From T1SED10-198M sp003554345 [NCBI: Candidatus Sumerlaeota bacterium] (lineage in GTDB: Bacteria > Sumerlaeota > T1SED10-198M): 5,284 bases of DNA. Below the pieces are notes generated by a model. The model made no database searches. It saw nothing but the letters and a program-made list of their open reading frames with translations, and was not told the origin of the DNA. The DNA lies in assembly GCA_003554345.1 (NCBI GenBank), contig PWGE01000449.1:1-5284 (forward strand), given 5' to 3'. Positions 1-5,103 of this stretch are shown here, piece after piece; positions within the stretch are counted from its first letter, which is position 1, and each line of letters starts with the position of its first letter. A program made the translations under genes and the position numbers.

Positions 1-4
1 TATA

Positions 5-80
5 ACCAATAATTAGGTAACTACGTTACCTATATTATGGTAGGTGCATCTACGCAATAATGAGTAACTCAATTATTGGT
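5..80. repeat. 10-bp inverted repeat pair at window left end
   Basis: ACCAATAATT at 5-14 and AATTATTGGT at 71-80 are perfect 10-bp reverse complements. They enclose a segment that has its own dyad at 14-32 and a short TGAGT-A-ACTCA dyad at 61-71. A related copy, ACCAATTATT, lies at 85-94. The region is AT-rich and carries no gene. The symmetry is seen directly. A role as protein-binding sites or part of an origin is inference only. Confidence 0.6.
14..32. repeat. 8-bp-arm palindrome TAGGTAAC-TAC-GTTACCTA
   Basis: Perfect 8-bp arms flank a 3-nt spacer. The core TAAC-NNN-GTTA has the same geometry as the 13-bp boxes of the array starting at 144, with outer bases changed from T/A to G/C. It may therefore be a diverged outlying member of that array, or a site for a related binding protein. 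Confidence 0.6.
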
Positions 81-90
81 AGATACCAAT
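75..90. repeat. 7-bp-arm palindrome ATTGGTA-GA-TACCAAT
   Basis: Arms ATTGGTA (75-81) and TACCAAT (84-90) are perfect complements around a GA spacer. The site overlaps the right arm of the 10-bp inverted repeat pair (71-80), so this short stretch is involved in two nested symmetries. Function unknown. Confidence 0.55.
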
Positions 91-106
91 TATTCCTATA
101 GGAATA
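91..106. repeat. 16-bp perfect palindrome TATTCCTATAGGAATA
   Basis: This is an uninterrupted 16-bp self-complementary sequence. It sits directly after the 75-90 dyad and 11 bp before the tandem ATATAATT repeat. A perfect palindrome of this size fits a homodimer binding site. Nothing in the sequence names the protein. Confidence 0.6.
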
Positions 107-117
107 TAATCCGATTT

Positions 118-141
118 ATATAATTATATAATTATATAATT
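118..141. repeat. Three tandem ATATAATT units (AT-only, unwinding-element-like)
   Basis: ATATAATT is repeated exactly three times (118-125, 126-133, 134-141) with no G or C. The tract ends 2 bp before the first array box at 144. Pure A/T tandem repeats beside arrays of protein-binding iterons are typical of DNA unwinding elements at replication origins. That role is an inference from position and composition. A simple low-complexity tract is the alternative. Confidence 0.65.
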
Positions 142-143
142 AC

Positions 144-515
144 TTAACAATTGTTAAGTCATTAACGGTGTTACAATCGTTAATGTCTTAACGGTGTTTA
201 ATATAATGCGTGATGGATAATAAACAATCGTTAAGGTCGCATTAACAATCGTTAAACGTTTAACAATCGTTAACCCTTAACGGCGTTAAACTTAACAATC
301 GTTAAATTCGACTTAACGCCGTTAATATTTTTCCAAAAAAATATAAGCCTTAACAATTGTTAAATCCTTAACGCTGTTAAACAATCTTAACGCTGTTAAC
401 CGTCTTAACAATCGTTAAAAGCCATCTCAACACCGTTAAAGTTAACAATCGTTAAGACCTTCACAATCGTTAAGTCCGGATTAAACGGCGTTAAGACCGG
501 GTTAACAATTGCTAA
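144..515. repeat. Array of about 20 alternating palindromic boxes of two classes
   Basis: Class A is TTAAC-AATY-GTTAA (14 bp). Exact copies start at 144, 242, 260, 292, 350, 405 and 442; near copies start at 171, 221, 460 and 502; a poor copy starts at 377. Class B is TTAAC-NNN-GTTAA (13 bp). Exact copies start at 277, 313, 368 and 387; near copies start at 162, 188, 427 and 481. The two classes largely alternate, with start-to-start steps mostly of 15-22 bp. Class A copies with an AATC centre all point the same way. The units are far too close for CRISPR spacers, and no coding sense is evident. A dense array of dyads fits cooperative binding of a dimeric protein, as at an iteron-type origin, a centromere-like partition site, a multi-operator or a packaging site. 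I cannot choose between these from sequence. Confidence 0.85.
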
Positions 516-830
516 CCCTACCCCCCGTCGAGCGGTAAGGTGACTACATACGTCCTGGAGCCGATTTTCAAAACTTTCTATTGAAGTCATATTAGGGCAC
601 AACTAGCCGCCTAGCGGTCGCCCACGGCCGTCCTACGCCTGCCCTACTACGGCCTCACGGAGCACCTATAGCACCGATTCTAAACATTGCCGAGAAGGGG
701 CCTTCCCGGGCCGTGAGCGCAATTTCTGCCCTCGAGACATAGTAGGGTACGGGTAAGGGCTCCGAATCGATTCTAGGGGCACTTTTTCGGACGTTAGGCG
801 GGGCTCCCCTCCCTCCTTCCCTCGATATGA
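516..830. other. GC-rich non-coding region with several inverted repeats
   Basis: No convincing gene, tRNA or rRNA was seen on either strand. Composition changes abruptly from the AT-rich array to GC-rich here. Visible structure includes palindromes ACGGCCGT (624-631) and GAATCGATTC (764-773), and a GAAGG-GG-CCTTC hairpin (694-705). Two nested inverted repeats are also present: CCCTACTA/TAGTAGGG (642-649 with 740-747) and CTCACGG/CCGTGAG (654-660 with 711-717). A T5 run lies at 783-787, and a pure pyrimidine tract at 804-823 abuts the promoter. It could encode a structured RNA or hold DNA-protein sites; neither is shown. Confidence 0.5.
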
Positions 831-848
831 CCGAAAAGTATTTATATT
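831..848 (+). promoter_or_regulatory. Archaeal-type BRE/TATA promoter for the terminase operon
   Basis: CCGAAAAG (831-838) resembles the archaeal TFB recognition element and is followed by a TATA box, TATTTATATT (839-848). Given usual archaeal spacing, transcription would start near 866-872, leaving a leader of roughly 35 nt that carries the GGGAGGA ribosome site ahead of the ATG at 905. The first nine bases, TGACCGAAA (828-836), recur identically at the portal promoter. Confidence 0.75.
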
Positions 849-893
849 AGAAGCGACATATACTATAGCACGCTTTGTCGGCCGTGCGCCGGC

Positions 894-900
894 GGGAGGA
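894..900 (+). promoter_or_regulatory. Ribosome binding site GGGAGGA setting the 905 start
   Basis: GGGAGGA ends 4 nt before ATG 905. The reading frame is open further back to a TTG at 875, but that codon has no Shine-Dalgarno and lies almost at the predicted transcription start, so 905 is preferred. Confidence 0.75.
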
Positions 901-904
901 TTTT

Positions 905-1096
905 ATGATAGAGCGATTGAACGAAATGAGCAAGATTGCGGACCGCTATGGCGACACCCAGGGCGTGATGGGGCTCTCCTACGAGGATTCCATACACGAG
1001 GCGACCGGCAAGCCCATCACCACCTACATCATCATTGTGGAGCGGGCCGATGGCTGTGGCACGGAGGACAAATATGAAAAGCGTCATTACGGATGA
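905..1096 (+). CDS. Small hypothetical protein, 63 aa, first gene of the packaging operon
   Basis: I do not recognise this family. The protein has no signal peptide and no convincing membrane helix. It has a helical N-terminus (MIERLNEMSKIADRYG), a middle containing GLSYEDSIHEATGKP, and a short beta-like run TTYIIIVER near residues 39-47. The tail is charged and includes one cysteine. The ATG at 905 is chosen for the strong GGGAGGA 4 nt upstream; an in-frame TTG at 875 would add 10 residues but lacks a ribosome site. It is the first gene behind the archaeal promoter at 831-848. Its last 23 nt overlap the next gene, whose ribosome site lies within it, so translation of the two may be coupled. 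First position next to the terminase genes makes a packaging or early-morphogenesis role possible, but nothing in the sequence shows it. Confidence 0.7.
   Translation: MIERLNEMSKIADRYGDTQGVMGLSYEDSIHEATGKPITTYIIIVERADGCGTEDKYEKRHYG
1063..1067 (+). promoter_or_regulatory. Ribosome binding site GGAGG setting the 1074 start
   Basis: GGAGG lies 6 nt before ATG 1074, inside the end of the upstream gene. The same frame is open to a TTG at 1035 and an ATG at 1050, but neither has as good a site at proper spacing. Confidence 0.75.
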
Positions 1097-1532
1097 GGCC
1101 GACAAGCGCTTCATGCGCTACTACGACATGACCGCCGACGAGTTGCGGGCCGATGCGCCGCCCGTCTTGCGCAAGTCGCCGCTGTTCAAGGGGCTCGAAA
1201 AGATGAGGCGGATTCTCGCCATCTATCGGGCCCTCGAGCACTACACGCACAGCACCATGAGTGAGGTCGAATATTACACCCTTGCCATCAAGCAATACGA
1301 GGCCGAGGAGCGGCTCAAGGTCTCTGACGGGGAAGACGTGAAGCAAGACGAGGAGACACGCAAACTGTTCTCCGACGTCACCGAGGCACTGCAGGCGTGG
1401 CGCAAAGAGCGGCGGCAACAGATGACGAGCCTCGCCGATATACAGTTGCGGTTCGCTGAGGCACGGGCACAGCACGGCTCCGTCCTGGACATGAACTTCG
1501 AGCAATTGGAGGAGAGCCGGGACGATGAGTGA
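1074..1532 (+). CDS. Helical protein of 152 aa upstream of terL, candidate small terminase subunit
   Basis: The product is rich in charged residues and appears almost entirely alpha-helical. A long helical segment spans about residues 35-85 (FKGLEKMRRILAIYRALEHY onward) and another about 90-130, rich in E, K, R and Q. No clear catalytic motif is present, and I could not find a convincing helix-turn-helix. The start at ATG 1074 is supported by GGAGG 6 nt upstream. The gene overlaps the preceding one by 23 nt and the large terminase by 8 nt (ATGAGTGA). In many tailed viruses the gene directly before the large terminase encodes the small subunit, a helical ring former that binds packaging DNA; size, helicity and position fit. 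This is inferred from context, not from recognised sequence similarity. An unrelated helical virion or scaffold protein remains possible. Confidence 0.75.
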   Translation: MKSVITDEADKRFMRYYDMTADELRADAPPVLRKSPLFKGLEKMRRILAIYRALEHYTHSTMSEVEYYTLAIKQYEAEERLKVSDGEDVKQDEETRKLFSDVTEALQAWRKERRQQMTSLADIQLRFAEARAQHGSVLDMNFEQLEESRDDE

Positions 1533-3150
1533 AATCGTGCAGAGCGCAGTCGTCGACGTGTCTCGCATCCCTAAGATGTACGAGGTTATCGGGCGGTCCA
1601 TCACCCCGCTCCAGTTCGAGACCCGCAAAGAGATAATGCGGCGATACGAGGAGCACTTGGAGGCGGCGGAGAGTAACAGCGACCTCTACTGGCGCCTCTG
1701 GAACGACTTTCCCTGTTGGTGCCTGAACTTCCTCACCGACGACTCGGACAACCCGATGTTCCTCACCAAGTGGCAGGTGGACTTCGCACACCTTTTCCAG
1801 ACCAAGAAGTACCTGATGTCGCTCCAGTGCCGTAAGGGCGGCAAGACCACCATCCTTGCAGCCATCGCAGCCCATATGGCGTGCGGCTTCGACCGCAAGC
1901 GATATACGGTGTTCTCGCCCTCGGCGTCACAGTCCTTCATTTTCGAGAAGGCGAGGGAGTACATAAGGCTTTCGCCGTTCCTGAAGAACGTCTTCTTCGA
2001 TGAGAAGAAAGGCGCACAGAACACTAGCGAGCGCATCAAGTCCGTGCTGGGCGTGGTGATAAACAACTCGGCCGTGTCGGCGCAGTCTCTTGTCTCCAAG
2101 CGTGGTGAGTACGGGGACGGGGTGTTGCTCGACGAGACACAGGACATTCCCAGGGACGTGAAGGAGACTGAGTTGGAGCCCATCATATCCGATACATACA
2201 GCGAGGGCGGGAAGCGGTACGTGCAGATTGGGACGCCCAACCTGAAGCGCAACCCGAACCTACTTACAGAGTGGAACTGGTATAACGACCGGGCCAACCC
2301 GGACTCGCCAAACCACAACCCGGATTACGGCGTCTTCACGCTGAACTGCTGGGAGGCCATCGACCAGGGTTGTCTGGACCGGCAATACGTGCTGGACATG
2401 AGGGACCGCATGACGCCCGACGACTTTGCCATGGAATATCTGGCGGAGTTCCCGGAGGTATCTACCCGGTTCTTCACCCTCTCACTGCTGGACCGGTTGA
2501 GGTATGCGGATTCCTTTCACGAGAACCCAAGAAGCCCGATGTACGAGTATGCTATGGCCGTGGACTGGGGTTTCAAGCACGACCGCACGCAGATACTGGT
2601 GGGAGAGTACCGCAAGGAAGACGACAAGATGCAGTACATCTACTGGGAGGAGATAGACCCACGAGATGGGGAGACACCCTACGAGGTGCAGGCGAGGCGT
2701 GTGAAGCGCATCTACCACCACTTTGGGTGCAGATGGTTCTGTCCCGATTTAACAAGCAACCAGGAATGGGCGCTGGGACCGCTCACGCAGGCCGAGGAGG
2801 GCGCACCGGGTATCCCCATCACACACTTCTATCATCACAACCCCAGTTCGCCGGGATTCAGGGCGAGCGGCCACACCAACTTCTCCATGTGGGCTAACCA
2901 CCGGGAGCAGATGTACAGCGGCCGCATACAGGTGCCGACGCAAGGCGCCAAGGAGACACAGTTCTTCGACAAATTTGTGAAGGAGCATCACGAACTGCAA
3001 CAGCGGGATGCCGGCCACGGGGCTTACAAGATATTGAGCGAGCCCAAGAACGGCTTCAAGGACTTGGCTGTCACGGCGGGTATGTTGTCGCTGTTCGTGG
3101 CTGAGAAGGGAAAAAGAACCAAGGCGTTCTTTGGAATGGGAGGCTGGTAA
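1525..3150 (+). CDS. terL: Large terminase subunit (DNA-packaging ATPase/nuclease)
   Basis: This is the motor that cuts concatemeric viral DNA and translocates it through the portal into the prohead. The N-terminal ATPase domain shows a Q-motif-like KWQ (82-84) and a Walker A of the T4-gp17 type, CRKGGKTT (102-109, with R103 and K107). It also has a Walker B, GVLLDET (199-205, with D203 and E204), and a coupling motif, QIGTP (234-238). The C-terminal RNase H-like nuclease carries acidic positions in AVDWG (D347), CPDLTS (D408) and FKDLAV (D513). At 541 aa the length is normal and both domains look intact. The ATG at 1525 overlaps the previous stop; a GGAGG lies at 1508-1512, slightly far (12 nt), so coupled translation is likely. 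The next gene begins 2 nt after the stop. The family call is secure. Whether packaging is headful or site-specific cannot be read here. Confidence 0.95.
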   Translation: MSEIVQSAVVDVSRIPKMYEVIGRSITPLQFETRKEIMRRYEEHLEAAESNSDLYWRLWNDFPCWCLNFLTDDSDNPMFLTKWQVDFAHLFQTKKYLMSLQCRKGGKTTILAAIAAHMACGFDRKRYTVFSPSASQSFIFEKAREYIRLSPFLKNVFFDEKKGAQNTSERIKSVLGVVINNSAVSAQSLVSKRGEYGDGVLLDETQDIPRDVKETELEPIISDTYSEGGKRYVQIGTPNLKRNPNLLTEWNWYNDRANPDSPNHNPDYGVFTLNCWEAIDQGCLDRQYVLDMRDRMTPDDFAMEYLAEFPEVSTRFFTLSLLDRLRYADSFHENPRSPMYEYAMAVDWGFKHDRTQILVGEYRKEDDKMQYIYWEEIDPRDGETPYEVQARRVKRIYHHFGCRWFCPDLTSNQEWALGPLTQAEEGAPGIPITHFYHHNPSSPGFRASGHTNFSMWANHREQMYSGRIQVPTQGAKETQFFDKFVKEHHELQQRDAGHGAYKILSEPKNGFKDLAVTAGMLSLFVAEKGKRTKAFFGMGGW

Positions 3151-3152
3151 CT

Positions 3153-3398
3153 ATGGAAAAGACGGCAAGCGACGTGATGTACTACGGCGAGCCACTCGAG
3201 GACGACGAACTCCGGGACCTGCTAAACGAGAAGGTCCGCAAACTGGAGGCCGTTGAAGGCGAACTGAGCCGCTGGAAAAGCGTCCACTATGAGGCGGAGA
3301 TTGCAAAAGACTGTTTCGAGGACGAGCGCATCAATCTGCTCGTTGACGTCTACGACATCGAGTCCGAACTCGAGCGGAGGTACCTTGAGCGGGAATAA
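3153..3398 (+). CDS. Small acidic coiled-coil-like protein, 81 aa
   Basis: Not a family I recognise. The 81-aa product is strongly charged and acidic overall, with probable helices at about 17-45 (DDELRDLLNEKVRKLEAVEG and beyond) and 55-81 ending in IESELERRYLERE. The spacing of L, V and I residues suggests coiled-coil pairing. There are no membrane segments and no enzyme motif. ATG 3153 lies 2 nt after the terminase stop, with GGGAGG at 3138-3143, 9 nt upstream and inside the terminase coding sequence. The gene overlaps the next one by 14 nt. Position between terminase and portal suggests a packaging or assembly accessory, or a small regulator, but this is context only. Confidence 0.75.
   Translation: MEKTASDVMYYGEPLEDDELRDLLNEKVRKLEAVEGELSRWKSVHYEAEIAKDCFEDERINLLVDVYDIESELERRYLERE
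3376..3380 (+). promoter_or_regulatory. Ribosome binding site GGAGG selecting a TTG start
   Basis: GGAGG ends 4 nt before TTG 3385. It lies within the end of the preceding gene and is the main reason for placing the start of the 130-aa gene at a TTG rather than at the far-upstream ATG 3289. Confidence 0.65.
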
Positions 3399-3777
3399 TG
3401 GCTCCAAACGACCCTATCCGCCCCGCTATCGGGACAGTACATGGTACGGGGAGACGTCAAGCGGCTTCCATTCCGGCATCAATGACGCACTGGTGTTGTT
3501 GAAGGCCGTGTGGGAGCACCGGCATCACCCGGATTATTGGGAAGGTCAGACACAGGAGAAACTCTCTGAGTGGACCGGCGGCACAATATCCCAACAGCGT
3601 GTATCCCGTTTATTGAACCCCGAGCAGGACGAGACCTACTACCGGCGACGGGGTTCGCTCACCGATTTCCTTTCGGTGACGGCGGAGAAATACGGATATA
3701 GATTTGTAGCGCCACGGAAACGAGGGTTCCTGATTGACGTGTATGATAGGCGGCCCATTGGGGAGTATGAGGAATGA
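3385..3777 (+). CDS. Helix-turn-helix-like DNA-binding protein, 130 aa (TTG start)
   Basis: Residues about 56-78 (TQEKLSEWTGGTISQQRVSRLLN) read like a helix-turn-helix. One helix, QEKLSEWTG, is followed by a turn and then a recognition-type helix, SQQRVSRLLN, as in Cro/XRE-like or related proteins. The N-terminus is basic and proline/tyrosine-rich (SKRPYPPRYR). The C-terminal part (SLTDFLSVTAEKYGYRFVAP then GFLIDVYDRRP) looks like helix plus strands, possibly a wing. The frame is open back to ATG 3289, but that stretch lies inside the preceding gene and has low-complexity S/T composition typical of an out-of-frame shadow. TTG 3385 with GGAGG 4 nt upstream is preferred. The gene ends just before the portal promoter. 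It could be a transcription regulator, or a small-terminase-like DNA-binding protein. The DNA-binding call is moderate; the role is unknown. Confidence 0.75.
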   Translation: MSGNNGSKRPYPPRYRDSTWYGETSSGFHSGINDALVLLKAVWEHRHHPDYWEGQTQEKLSEWTGGTISQQRVSRLLNPEQDETYYRRRGSLTDFLSVTAEKYGYRFVAPRKRGFLIDVYDRRPIGEYEE

Positions 3778-3793
3778 CCGAAACCTTTAAATA
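3778..3793 (+). promoter_or_regulatory. Archaeal-type BRE/TATA promoter ahead of the portal gene
   Basis: CCGAAACC (3778-3785) followed by TTTAAATA (3786-3793) is a textbook-like archaeal BRE/TATA arrangement in the 57-nt gap before the portal gene. It begins immediately after the stop codon of the upstream gene. Predicted initiation near 3812-3818 would give a leader of about 20 nt with GAGGG (3823-3827) 7 nt before ATG 3835. A second A/T element, ATAAATAT (3811-3818), is better read as the initiation region than as another TATA box. The 9-mer TGACCGAAA (3775-3783) is identical to that at 828-836. Confidence 0.8.
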
Positions 3794-3834
3794 CCGTCGA
3801 ATCTTTACCCATAAATATCTATGAGGGCAGTATC

Positions 3835-5103
3835 ATGGGCAGACACAGTAAACAAACCGAAGTAGGGGCAGGCACCCTTTATGCACAGGCATCTGGTGTC
3901 TCTTTTCAAGGCAAGACATACACGCCGTACGATGGCGACCTGTACAAATTGATAGAGGGAGTCGTGTATCCCCAGTACCTTTTTCACGCCTACGATGAGA
4001 GTTACCGCACCAACCCATATACCCGTGGCTTTGTCGACTATCTCTACAGGCACATCCTGGGTTCAGGGTGGCACGTAGAGGGGCCGGGAGCCAACGAGGT
4101 AGAAGATTTTTTCAAGAAAGACCAAACCATTAGGAAACTCAATAGCGGGATACTGTTCTCCGGATGCCTTTACGGCAATTCGTATATGGACTTCAGAACC
4201 CAAGGCTTTAATGGCCCACTGTCCTCAACAAAACTATTGAAGCCCCACGACATTGCCGTGAAATTTGAGCATGACAAAGAAGGGTATTTCAACTACGAGA
4301 AACGTGAGTATACCCAGGGCGGGCGGCAATTGCGGGATTCGCATCTGTTCCACTTCTTACTGAACCCTGCGCCATTTGAACCACTTTCTGAGGCGCCGCT
4401 CCGCCCAACCCTTTTATTCCTGACCATGTTGCACGATTCTAACGGCGACATTGGGATGGCGATTAAGAGGGCGGCCTATGCGCCGTATCTGGCGAAACTC
4501 GACCTGGAGGGATTGGACCCGAAGGACAAGAAGCAGGCCATCGAGGCTTTTGCGAAGGAGATGGAGGAAGTGCAGTCGGCCCGTACTAACTGGGTTATTG
4601 ACCAGAAGCACGATATGGGCTTTATCGGGTCGCTCGGCGGAGGCGCCGGTGCGCTGTCGATGCCGACCAACGACCTGCTCGAACCCGTCTTCGCAATATC
4701 CATGATGACCTTCGGGATACCGCTCGGTATGTTCCTCCAGACGGGCGCCAACAAGGCAATTCTGCGTGAGCAGATAGAAGACTCCATTATCTTCTACAAC
4801 AACATCAGGAGCCGGTTCCGCAACGAGATTGAGGAACTGGTGTTTCCCCGCATCACCGACAAAGAGGTCGAATTGGTGTGGGATATGCCGTCGCTATCCG
4901 GATACGAGATGAAGGAGACGGTGGCACGGCTGACGGAACTCATCAACGCCGGCATCATAACTGCTGACCAGGCTTACGAGTACATCAACTTCGAGAGCCT
5001 ATCCGGTAAGGAGCGAGACATATCACGGCTCGCCGGGCAAGTGGTGAGCGGCAACCGGCCTTATGAAGACATCCCGGAACCGAGGGAGGTGGACAGAGAA
5101 TGA
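3835..5103 (+). CDS. Portal protein
   Basis: Portal subunits form the dodecameric ring at one capsid vertex through which the terminase pumps DNA and to which the tail attaches. The 422-aa length is usual for the compact HK97/P2-type portals. Visible family-like stretches include FSGCLYGNSYMDF (108-120), followed by LLKPHDI (134-140) and HLFHFLLNPAPFEPLSEAPLRP (170-191), matching the wing/stem pattern where portals carry a 'HF..P..pG.SPL' type segment. They continue with FGIPLGMFLQTGANKAILREQ (293-313), the long helix before RFRNEIEELVFP (327-338), and the C-terminal LINAGIITADQAYEYINFE (369-387), typical of portal ends. The start ATG 3835 has GAGGG 7 nt upstream and its own archaeal promoter. 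The stop overlaps the next start (ATGA). Identification rests on pattern recognition plus its place after terL. Confidence 0.9.
   Translation: MGRHSKQTEVGAGTLYAQASGVSFQGKTYTPYDGDLYKLIEGVVYPQYLFHAYDESYRTNPYTRGFVDYLYRHILGSGWHVEGPGANEVEDFFKKDQTIRKLNSGILFSGCLYGNSYMDFRTQGFNGPLSSTKLLKPHDIAVKFEHDKEGYFNYEKREYTQGGRQLRDSHLFHFLLNPAPFEPLSEAPLRPTLLFLTMLHDSNGDIGMAIKRAAYAPYLAKLDLEGLDPKDKKQAIEAFAKEMEEVQSARTNWVIDQKHDMGFIGSLGGGAGALSMPTNDLLEPVFAISMMTFGIPLGMFLQTGANKAILREQIEDSIIFYNNIRSRFRNEIEELVFPRITDKEVELVWDMPSLSGYEMKETVARLTELINAGIITADQAYEYINFESLSGKERDISRLAGQVVSGNRPYEDIPEPREVDRE

Noticed and set aside
335-347. Archaeal promoter in the centre of the array (AAAAAAATATAAG)
   Set aside because: It has an A/T-rich TATA resemblance but no convincing BRE and no downstream gene before 831. 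Kept only as a remark in the spacer finding.
144-515. CRISPR array
   Set aside because: Repeats are 13-14 bp palindromes with gaps of only a few bases, in two classes, with no uniform spacers of 30-40 bp and no cas genes in view.
405-602. Minus-strand 65-codon open frame across the right part of the array
   Set aside because: Much of it is translated palindromic boxes (repeating TIV/LTIVN-like residues). It has no ribosome site or promoter and no family resemblance.
783-787. T5 run as an archaeal transcription terminator
   Set aside because: The run is short and isolated, with no gene upstream on the plus strand to terminate. Support is too weak to list.
740-790. tRNA-like T-arm around CCGAATCGATTC
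   Set aside because: GAATCGATTC is a simple palindrome. No acceptor, D-arm or anticodon arm could be fitted around it on either strand.
1032-1875. Long minus-strand open frames opposite the 152-aa gene and the start of terL
   Set aside because: They lie antisense to genes with good ribosome sites and recognisable motifs. They are products of GC-rich codon bias, with no supporting start signals.
2370-2897. Plus-strand 175-codon frame inside terL
   Set aside because: It is out of frame within an intact terminase whose nuclease motifs span the same bases. Its composition (G, R, P, H-rich) is typical of a shadow.
3289-3384. N-terminal extension of the helix-turn-helix gene to ATG 3289
   Set aside because: The added 32 residues are S/T/R low-complexity, overlap a plausible 81-aa gene in another frame, and lack a ribosome site. 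TTG 3385 has GGAGG at proper spacing.
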